A stretch of 64,000 bases of DNA from Pseudomonas cremoris (GTDB taxonomy: Bacteria > Pseudomonadota > Gammaproteobacteria > Pseudomonadales > Pseudomonadaceae), in the NCBI RefSeq assembly GCF_014230465.1, contig NZ_JAAXCY010000017.1, forward strand, positions 54,204-118,203, read 5' to 3'. The notes beneath the pieces were generated by a model. That model was not told the origin of the DNA. It worked only from the letters and a program-made list of their open reading frames with translations, and did no database searches. Position numbers and translations under genes: made by a program. Of this stretch, positions 18,701-34,000 are shown in pieces (position 1 is the stretch's first letter; every line of letters starts with the position of its first letter).

Positions 18701-20218
18701 ACGGACTCGAGCCTGACCGCACAGATGAACCAGGCCACCTCGGCACGCGTCGTCGAAATCGACCGCCTGGACCTCGCGTCCTGGCCGTCGTCCGACCCTG
18801 CGGTCACCGTGCACGCGGACAACCTCGCCTACGTGATCTACACCTCCGGCTCCACCGGCCAACCCAAGGGCGTTGCGGTCACCCACGGCCCTCTGGCGAT
18901 GCATTGCACCCGCATCGGCGAGCGCTATGGCATGACCCCGGCCGATTGCGAATTGCTGTTCATGTCATTTGCCTTCGACGGTGCCCATGAACGCTGGCTC
19001 ACCACCTTGACCCACGGCGGCCGTGTGCTGCTGCGTGACGAGGTGCTGTGGACCCCGGAGCAGACCTTCGACGCGCTGCATCGCCATGGCGTGACTGTGG
19101 CGGCGTTCCCGCCGGTGTACCTGCAGCAGTTGGCAGAGCACGCGCAAAAGGTCGGCAACCCGCCGGCTGTGCGCATCTACTGCTTTGGCGGTGATGCGGT
19201 GCCCCAGGCCAGTTTCGAACTGGCACGTCGCGCGCTCAAGCCGCAATTCATCATCAATGGCTATGGCCCGACAGAAACGGTGGTGACGCCGCTGATCTGG
19301 AAGGCGGGCACGGCCGATCAATGCGAAGCGGCCTACGCGCCCATCGGTACCCGTATCGGCGAGCGCAGCCTGCAAGTGCGTGATTTGCAACTCAATCTGC
19401 TACCGGACGGCGTGTCCGGCGAGCTGTACCTGGGCGGATACGGCGTGGCGCGGGGTTATCTGAACCGCCCAGGCATGACCGCCGAACGTTTTGTGCCAGA
19501 CCCTGCCAGCCGTAACGGTGGGCGGCTCTATCGCTCCGGCGACCTGGTGCGCCAACGTGAAAGCGGGGTGATCGACTGCCTGGGGCGCATCGATCATCAA
19601 GTGAAGATTCGCGGCTTTCGCATCGAACTGGGCGAAGTCGAGGCGCAACTCAAGCGTCAGGCCGGTGTGCGCGATGCATTGGTCATGGCCCAGGACGGCG
19701 ACCACGGCAAGGTGCTGGTGGGGTATGTGGTGCCCGAGTCTGCGGATCAACTGGCCGCCGCCCTTGGCCGCGAGCTCAAGGCTGCGCTGGAAGTGACGTT
19801 GCCGGGCTACATGGTGCCGACCCAGTGGGTGCTGCTGGAACGTTTTCCGCTCAACCCCAACGGCAAGATCGACCGTAAGGCCCTGCCATTGCCCGACCTG
19901 GAACACGGGCGTTCGCGCTACGTGGCACCGGTCAGCGATTTGCAATGCACGCTGGCGGGCATCTGGCAGGAAGTGCTCAAGCGTGAGCAGGTCGGCCTGG
20001 ACGATAACTTCTTCGAGCTCGGCGGCCACTCCTTGCTCGCGACCCAGGCCACGGCCCAAGCCCAGCTGGAACTGGGCGGCAGCCTGGCGCTGGAGCTGAT
20101 GTTCAAAGCCTCAACCCTGGAGGCCTATGCCGAGCTGGTTGCCGGCAGCCTCAATACCCATTTGGATCAAGACCTGAGCGATATGCACGACTTCCTCGCT
20201 GAACTGGAGAGCAACTGA
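9683..20218 (+). CDS. pvdI: pyoverdine non-ribosomal peptide synthetase, three modules, 5'-truncated (PvdI-like)
   Basis: About 3,511 residues are left of a multimodular synthetase. Order by base: partial C (9683-10740), A1 (10770-12260), T (GGHSL near 12371), C (12540-13850), A2, T (GGDSI near 15494), E (15660-16980, HHLVVDGVSWR), a D-specific C (17030-18340, PLSPMQQGML), A3, T (near 20018). My hand-read pocket codes are DLTKIGHVG (Asp) for A1, DAEDIGAIS for A2 and DGEACGGVT for A3. The last two carry an acidic pocket expected for a basic residue, and the E domain makes residue 2 D. The first C domain lacks its front third but keeps HHIVSDGWS. An in-frame stop at 9671 and no native start mean it is probably not made, unless from a chance TTG at 9749. 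The symbol is by position only. Confidence 0.88.
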   Translation, partial: EAWVKAEAERVALEPFDLSQGPLLRVQLIKQAEQENVLLLTLHHIVSDGWSMGVLIEEFTQLYSALDAGRVANLKPLPIQYSDYALWQRRWLEAGEQQRQLDYWRETLGDEHPVLNLPTDHPRPARPSQRGARHEWVIPESLAEGLRQCARQQEVTLFMLLLGAFGTLLHRYTGQADIRIGVPIANRNRVEIEGLIGFFVNTQVLRIPFDALTPADQLMQHVKAAALGAQAHQDLPFERLIEGLNLARDASHHPLFQVMYNHQPQVADLETLTVSADLQLSPIQWASRTTRFDLTLDTFERGGQLCAAFTYASDLFDAHTIEGLAAHWQTLLAGLVRDPHARIGDLPLRAADTAPELLSPRDPALCIHHLIERQAATVPDAVALAFAGQSLSYRQLNEQANRLAHRLIAAGVGPDVPVGIAVERSLQMVVGMLAILKAGGAYVPLDPEFPAQRLVHMAEDSGIRLLVTQRAVCDRLPALDGVQSLLIDAAEEFPASNPDVALDPDHLAYVIYTSGSTGKAKGVGLSHRSLVNYVQGILHTLPLAEARSMAVVSTLSADLGHTTLFGALCSGCTLHVLGLDLTLDAERFAAYMADQQIDVLKIVPSHLEALLSDNPRASGLPRQCLIMGGEAASPALLARIRALGEGCRVINHYGPTETTVGVLTTANEVPAQAMASLGRPLPNTSAWVLEDGLQPAMVGASAELYLGGAGLARGYLGRAAMTAERFVPHPFGGAGERLYRTGDLARHAVDGTFIFKGRVDHQIKVRGYRIELGEINACLRQHMGVREAVTLVGGPTNNPHITAYVVLKPGVSTDEVRLALGAELPDYMVPAVFVCLEALPLTLNGKLDLQALAALQHDLPQTVYQAPVTDLQKRLAEVWAHVLKVDQVGLHDNFFTLGGHSLLATQIISRARRVLGTDVALRTVFETASFGEFCAAVALGDPSSTRPALARLSGQQPRLASFAQQRQWLFWTLEPESVAYHTPIIVKLSGTLDRQALEQTFAALAARHEAFRTRFVLDGDVLCQQVDAESRVTVQWQALSGAVEPAVLAETHALFDLAEGPLMRVKVFQIEPQQHLLVVTLHHIISDGASMGVLGREFAALYAAFQAGETLALPALTVQYADYAQWQRDWLAAGEMQRQLDYWRAQLGTEHPLLELATDHPRREGQGYREGRVDFTLDTALASGIRGLAQRSQLTLFQLFVASFGLLLQRYAGTDDLRIGVPVSNRNAQELEGVVGFFVNTLVLRLQLAPQQSVLDVLQQSKAIALGAQAHQDLPFDKLVEALNPQRSAQHNPLFQVMYNHLNTVGAAGSDSLPGLQAKEVVLEGGMAQFDLTLETLETDQGLRASFIYAADLFDAATLHTLAGHWRQLLAAMVADPHQAIGQMTLQTAAEQRALISHGQRPAGDDVSVISMFERQVRQTPDAIAVIAAEQHLSYRQLDARANRVAQRLLDMGVAPETLVGLALPRSAELVVGLLAIFKAGAAFVPLDLKYPAERLAYMMSDSRISVLLTQADAVEHLPAIAGVQRLLLDGAEEQASAPRVHGVRGESLAYVIYTSGSTGQPKGVAIEHAALAMHCRAAGERYGVTPEDCHLQFASISFDAAAEQIFMPLIHGARLVMGEVGQWSFEQLLGQIRDHSISILDLPPTYLNAMAQHADPAEKGVDVRVCILGGEAWGAGQLAALSVIRPAQLFNAYGPTEAVISPLIWACEAQRLAQGTYAAIGEPVGARSACVLDASGNLLPNAGVGELHIGGEGLARGYLGRPGLTAQQFVPDPFSTTGARLYRTGDRVRRDAAGLFEYVGRVDHQVKIRGLRIELGEIEARLQAQAAVREVVVRTSAAQQLVAYLVLDNESALDAIKAGLADSLPDYMQPAHWVLLDALPLMPSGKLDRQALPEPQLQPAEAQYVAPHTAVEQQLADIWAQVLKLERVGAQDNFFELGGDSIISIQVVSRARQAGIHFKPKDLFLHQTVQGVARVAVLGEGVQHIDQGAVQGEQPLLPVQQVFFEEVRSQRHHWNQSVMLRCRQPLEPQHLEHALQALIGHHDALRLGFVEGEGWRAHYPQQAAQAHILWHAEGCTQEGWQALCDKAQRSLDLAHGPLVRAVLATLVDGQQKLFLAIHHLVVDGVSWRILFEDLQTVYRQLAAGQPVNLPLKTTALQTFGQHLARYASSPVLQAERAFWQAQLDTQPQELPGANLAGGKLNRQAVTVHSRLDKTLTRRLLQDAPAAYRTQVNDLLLTALAQVMCTWTGHASMVVQLEGHGRQELFDGIDLTRTVGWFTNLFPVRLTPAPALGDALKSIKEQLRAVPNKGIGYGVLRYLGDADSRAALQSVPAAVTFNYLGQFDGSFDEEQALFVPAGESAGGDQNDEAALGSLLTLNGQVYDGELSLGWTFSAEVFDPAVIAQLAEQYSRQLEALVEHCCDATVAGLTPSDVPLAGLTQPQLDAIGLPLADLDDLYPLSPMQQGMLFHSLYQKDGGDYINQMRVDVHGLDVARFKAAWQATVQAHDILRSGFIWQNELARPLQWVHRQPALPFAEHDWRGHAELNTALDALALSERQRGFELAQAPLLRLVLVQTGDDSWHFIYSNHHILMDGWSYSRLLGEVLQRYHGQVVATPAGRYHDYIAWLLAQDAGASEQFWQQQLQTLDAPSRLAPALATFGSLDSSARRAAHMRELDALASEQLATFARGQKVTVNTLVQAAWLLLLQRYTGQSAVAFGATQAGRPAQVRGAEEQIGLFINTLPIIAAPTLQMTVGEWLQQVQHINLAVREHEHTPLFEIQRLAGLGGEALFDTLLVFENYPVAEALQQSAATGLTFGQVISHEQTHYPLALAVEAGHTLILNFDYATAQFSPQAIERLAGHLLNVLAQLVQSAQTRLATISLLSPAQEAASIAASSAPATQPALWVHQRIAQIAQQAPTHTAVIQGEHRLDFASLDRRANRLAHALIARGVGPEVRVAVALPRSEHLLVALLAVLKAGGAYVPLDITHPAERLAYLMNDCAAALLLTDSSLTAQMNQATSARVVEIDRLDLASWPSSDPAVTVHADNLAYVIYTSGSTGQPKGVAVTHGPLAMHCTRIGERYGMTPADCELLFMSFAFDGAHERWLTTLTHGGRVLLRDEVLWTPEQTFDALHRHGVTVAAFPPVYLQQLAEHAQKVGNPPAVRIYCFGGDAVPQASFELARRALKPQFIINGYGPTETVVTPLIWKAGTADQCEAAYAPIGTRIGERSLQVRDLQLNLLPDGVSGELYLGGYGVARGYLNRPGMTAERFVPDPASRNGGRLYRSGDLVRQRESGVIDCLGRIDHQVKIRGFRIELGEVEAQLKRQAGVRDALVMAQDGDHGKVLVGYVVPESADQLAAALGRELKAALEVTLPGYMVPTQWVLLERFPLNPNGKIDRKALPLPDLEHGRSRYVAPVSDLQCTLAGIWQEVLKREQVGLDDNFFELGGHSLLATQATAQAQLELGGSLALELMFKASTLEAYAELVAGSLNTHLDQDLSDMHDFLAELESN

Positions 20219-20219
20219 C

Positions 20220-28070
<7,851 letters not shown>

Positions 28071-28083
28071 CGAGGTAGCTGGC

Positions 28084-31000
28084 GTGCAAAAGTTAATAGA
28101 GTCTGTAGGTGCGCTTTCCGTGCCGGAAAGGAAAGCGTTGGCCGTCCTGCTGAAGCAGAAGGGGATCAACCTGTATGGGATTGCCCCGGTGTTTCAGCGC
28201 GATAAGGACGAGCCGCTCCTGCTGTCCTACGCTCAGCAACGCCAGTGGTTCCTGTGGAAAATGGACCCCCACAGTTGTGCGTACACCATTCCCTTGGCGA
28301 TTCGCTTGCGCGGCTCGCTGGATGTGCCGGCCCTGCAGCGCAGCTTCGACGCGCTGGTGGCCCGGCATGAGAGCCTGCGCACGGTGTTCGTCGAGGCCGA
28401 AGATGGCCGGGTGAGCCCGCAAATTCAGCCACCGTCCGCGTTATCGCTGACGGTGCAAGCGCTGCCCGACGCCTCTCCCGAGGCACTCGGCCGCGTTGTC
28501 GACGCACAAATGGCGCAACCTTTTGACCTGGCAACCGGGCCTTTGGTGCGCGCCACGCTGTTGCAAGTGGCAGAGGATGATTACGTGCTGGTGGTGACCC
28601 AGCACCACATCGTCTCTGACGCCTGGTCGATGGGCGTGATGGTCGATGAGGTGCTATCGGCCTATGGGGCGTTCAGTTGTGGGCAGGTGCCGCAACCCAA
28701 GGCGTTGCCCATCCAGTACGCCGACTACGCCGCCTGGCAGCGTCAGTGGATGGACAATGGCGAGCGCGACCACCAACTGGCCTATTGGCTTGGGCACCTG
28801 GGGGATACGCCGCAGCCGCTGCGCCTCCCTGGGCAGCGCGTGCCAGTGGGGCCACGCAGTCACGACGGTGGGCAGGCGCGGATCACCTTGAGCCCGGCGT
28901 TGACCGAACAGCTCAAGGCCCTGGCCGCCGCAGAGGGCGTGACCCTGTTTGTGTTGCTGCTGGCCAGTTTCCAGGCCTTGCTGCACCGACTCAGTGGGCT
29001 CTCGGATGTACGCGTGGGCGTGCCTGTGGCCAACCGTACCCGCGCAGAAACCGAAGGGCTGATCGGCTTTTTCGTCAACACCCAGGTGCTCAAGGCGCAG
29101 GTGCGCGGCGAAGACACCTTCAGCCAATTGCTGGCCCAGATGCGTGACACGGCCCTCAAGGCGCAAACTTTCCAGGACCTGCCGTTCGAGCAATTGGTGG
29201 ACGCGCTGCAGCCGGAACGCAGCCTCAGCCATTCACCGTTGTTCCAGGTGATGTTCAACCACCAGCATGACGCACCAAGCCAGGCGCGGGCGCTGGACGG
29301 CGGGTTGCGTGTCGAGAACCTGGCGACCGAGGTGCGCAGCGCCAAGTTCGACCTCACCCTCAATACCTTCGAACACGCGGCAGGCATCGATGCCAACATC
29401 ATCTACAGCCGTGAGCTGTTCGACGCCGCGCTGATCGACACCTTGGCCGGCCAGTGGCAGCGCTTGCTGGCGGCCGTCGCGCAGAACCCAAGACAACGTA
29501 TCGAAGCACTGGCGGCGCTGGATGCCGACGATCAGTTGCAGGTGCGCGAGTGGGGCGTGGGCGAGCCCGTGGCGTTCGCCGAGCAGGACGTGTTGGCGCT
29601 GTTCGCCGCTCAAGTGGACAAAGCCCCCGACGCGCTCGCAGTCGTCGATGAGCAGGGCGCCCTGACGTACCGTGAGCTGGAGCGGGCGGCTGAAGAACTG
29701 GCCGCGCGCTTGCGCCTGGCCGGTGTACGCCCCCATGAACGGGTCGGCGTGGTGTTGGAGCGTTCGGTGGCGTTGGTGGTGGCGATCCTCGGCGTGTTCA
29801 AGGCCGGGGCGGCGTACCTGCCGTTGGCAGCGGACACCGCGCCTCAGCGCATGCATGACCTGCTGCACAACAGCGATGTTCGGGTGGTGCTGGCGGACAC
29901 GTCCCTGGCCCAGCTGGAGGCTGCGTTCACGGTGATCGACGTCAACCAGCGCTCCGCCCAGGCGCTGCCAGCGGTGCGAGCGCAGGCGCCACTGCCGGAG
30001 CAGACTGCGTATGTGATCTACACCTCAGGCTCCACCGGTGCCGCCAAAGGCGTGATGGTCAGCCACGGCGCGCTGGCCAACTATGTGCAGGCGCTGCTGC
30101 AGCGCTTGCCGGCCGACAGTGGCGCGCGCATGGCGATGATCTCCACAGTGGCCGCCGACCTGGGGCACACCGTGTTGTTTGGCGCGTTGTGCTCGGGGCG
30201 CACCTTGCACCTGATCGGTAGCCAGTTGGCAATGGACGCCAATGCCATGGCGGCGTACATGGCCACTCACGCGGTGGATGTGTTGAAGATCGTGCCGTCA
30301 CACCTCACGGCACTGCTCAGTGCTGATCATCCAGCGGCCGTGCTGCCGCGCAAGGTACTGATCCTGGGCGGCGAGGCTTGCTCGCCGAGCCTGCGCGATC
30401 GCGTGCGCCAACTGGCGCCCGATTGTGTGCTGATGAACCACTACGGCCCGACTGAATCCACCGTTGGCGTGTTGGCGGCACCGGTGCCCTTGACCGGCGA
30501 CACAGTGCCGCTGGGCACACCGTTGGCCAACACGTGTGTCCATGTGCTCGACGCCAGCCTGCAAGGGGTGGGCAATGGCGGCAGTGGCCAGCTCTATATT
30601 GGCGGCACTGGCTTGGCGGCGGGCTATTTGGGTCAGCCGGCGCTCACGGCGGAACGCTTCGTGCCGGACCCGTTCTCCCGCGACGGCGCACGGCTGTACC
30701 GCAGTGGCGACCAGGTTCGGGTGCACGAGGGGGCTTTCGAGTACCAGGGGCGTATCGATGACCAGGTCAAGATCCGTGGGTATCGGGTTGAGCCCGGGGA
30801 AGTAGCCGCTTGCCTGCGCGGCCTGGCGCGGGTCAGTGACGCAGCGGTAGTGGTCGGCATGGCTGACAGCGGCGCGCAATTATGGGCATACGTGGTCTCC
30901 GACGAGCCAGTGACTGGCTTGCTGGCGCAATTGCGCGAGCGCTTGCCGGCCTACATGGTGCCGGCCCACGTGCAGGTGCTCGCGCAACTGCCGCTGACCG

Positions 31001-34000
31001 CCAACGGCAAGCTCGACCGCCGGGCACTGCCGGCGCCGGTCTCCCTCGACTCCGCCGAACGCTACCAGGCCCCGCAGGGCGAGTTGGCGCAGCGGATTGC
31101 CCAGGTCTGGCAAGACGTGCTCAAGCGCGAGCAGATTGGCGCGCAGGACAACTTCTTCGAACTGGGCGGCGATTCGATCATCTCGATCCAAGTGGTGAGC
31201 CGTGCCCGCCAGGCGGGCATTCGCTTCACGCCACGGGACCTGTTCGAGCACCAGACCGTGCAAAGCCTGGCTCGCGTGGCACAGACCGGCAACACCGCAG
31301 TTCTCATCGACCAAGGCCCGGTCAGTGGCCCGTTGCGCTTGCTGCCGATCCAGCAGATGTTTTTTGAAGCGCCGATTCCGGCACGTCATCACTGGAACCA
31401 GTCGGTGTTGCTGGCGCCGCAGCGGCCGTTGCAGGCCGCGCTGTTGGAGCAGGTGCTGCAGGCGCTGGTGAATCATCATGATGCGCTGCGCCTGGGTTTT
31501 CACCAGGACGCCCAGGGCTGGCGCGCCGAGCATCGAGCCCTGCAATCGCCCGAGGGATTGCTGTGGTGTGAATCGGCCGACACCGAAGCCGAATGCCTGG
31601 CGATCTACCAGCGTGCCCAGTGCAGCCTGGACCTACGCAACGGCCCCTTGCTGCGCGGTGTATTACTGACCTTGCCCGACGGTGGGCAACGCTTGCTGCT
31701 GGCGGTGCATCACCTGGTGGTGGATGGCGTGTCGTGGCGCATCCTGTTTGAAGACTTGCAGTTGGCCTACGAGCAGTTGCACAGCGGCCAGCCGCTGCGG
31801 CTGCCGGCCAAGACCAGCCCGTTCAAGGCGTGGAGCGAACGTCTGCACGCGCTGGCAAGCGAAGGTGGGCTGAGCCAGGAAGTCGAGTACTGGCAAGCCC
31901 GTTTGCAGCCGATGCACAGTGATTTACCAGGGCGCCGCGACGTACCGGCCGCGCTGATGCGCGAAGCGATCACCGTCACCACGCGCCTCGACCCGGTGCT
32001 GACCCGACAACTGTTGCAGCAAGCGCCAGCGGCCTACCGTACCCACATCAACGAGTTGCTGCTGGCGGCCTTGAGTCGGGTGATCTGCCGTTGGACCGGG
32101 CGCGCCAGCCTGGGGCTGATGCTGGAAGGGCACGGTCGCGAAGACCTGTTCGACGAGCTGGACCTGACCCGTACCGTCGGCTGGTACACCCACAAATACC
32201 CCGTCAGCCTCACGCCGGGCGCCACCCTGGCGCAGAGCATCAAGGCGATCAAGGAAGAGCTGCGCACCGTGCCCAACAAGGGCCTGGGCTTTGGCGCCTT
32301 GCGTTACCTGGGCACGGATGCCGACCAGCAACGCCTGCGCAGCCAGGCATTGCCGTGTGTGACGTTCAACTACCTGGGCCAATTCGATGCCAGTTTCGAC
32401 CAGGCGCAGGGCGCGCTGTTCGTGCCGTCCAGCGAGGCGGCGGGCAGTGAACGCGACAGCGAAGCGCCGCTGGGCAACCTGTTGAACCTCAACGGCCAAG
32501 TGTACGGTGGCGTGTTGAATGTGGGCTGGACCTTCAGTGGGGCGATGTTCGACAGCGCGGTGATCCAGGCGTTGGCCGATGACTATGGTCAGGAGTTGCA
32601 AGCGCTGGTCGAGCACTGCCTGACGCCTGATGTGGTGGGCCTGACGCCTGCCGATTTCCCCCTGGCCCGTGTCACCCAGGCGCAACTCGACGGCCTGCCG
32701 TTGCCGGCCCGTAATGTACTGGACATGTACCCGTTGTCGCCGATGCAGCAGGGCATGCTGTACCACAGCCTGGAAGCCGGCGAGGGCGACCTGTATATCA
32801 ACCAGACCTGCGTGCCGGTGCAGGGGCTGGATGTCGAGCGTTTCGCTGCGGCCTGGGATCAGGTGCAGCAGTGCCACGACATCCTGCGCACCGGTTTCTG
32901 GACCGCCAGCGAGCTGGCGGAGCCGCTGCAGGTCGTCAGCCGCCAAGCCGCCTCGGCGGTCCACATCGTGGACTGGCGCCAGCGTGAAGTCGGCCCGGAT
33001 GACCTGGCCGAGTTGATCAGCGCCGATTGTCGCCAAGGTTTCGACATGCTCCAGGCGCCGCTGATGCGCGTGACCCTGGTGTGGCTGGACGAGTCTCGCT
33101 GCCACCTGATCTGGACCCGTCACCACATCCTGATGGACGGCTGGAGCAGCTCGCGCCTATTGGGCGAGGTGTTCCAGGCGTATAACGGCCAGGCCGCGAC
33201 CCGGCAAAGCCGCTACCAGGATTACATCGCCTGGCTGCAACGCCAGGGTTCGGCGGCGTTGGAAAGCTTCTGGCGTACCCAGCTGCAAGGCGTTACCGGG
33301 CCCACCGAGCTGGCTGGCAATGTCTACCCGCGTCCTACCGAGCAGCCCGGCGGGCATGAGGCGATTTACCTGGACTGGAACCCGGCCCAGACCCGCCGCC
33401 TGCGCGAGCGTGCGCAACTCTGGCGCGTGACCCCCAACACTCTGATCCAGGCTGCCTGGTTGCTGCTGTTGCAGCGCTACACCGGGCAGGCCACGGTGTG
33501 CTTCGGCGCCACCGTCGCCGGACGCCCCGCGAGCCTGCCTCAGGCCGATGAAATCCTTGGGCTGTTCATCAACACCCTGCCCATCGTGCAGACGCCCCAG
33601 CCCCAGCAGTTGCTCACCGAATGGCTGGCCCAGTTGCAGGCGTTCAACCTGGATGCGCGCGATTACGAGCATGCGTCCCTGGCGGATATCCAGCGTTGGG
33701 CCGGGCAAAGTGGCCGGGCGATGTTTGACAGCATCATTGTGTTTGAGAACTACCCGGTGGATGACCGCCTGCAGGCAATGGAGCAAGGCGCGCTGAAGTT
33801 CGGCGCCGCCACGGGCCGCGATGTCACCAACTACGCGATGGACCTGGCGGTCAACCTGACCGAGTCGCTGGTGATCGAATTCCTCTACCTGCGTAACCGC
33901 TTCAGTGACGAATCGGTGCAGCGTATTCGCGGCAGTTTCGAGGCGCTGCTGTTGGCCATGCTGGATGCGAACGACAGCACGGTTGGCCAGTTGTGCATGC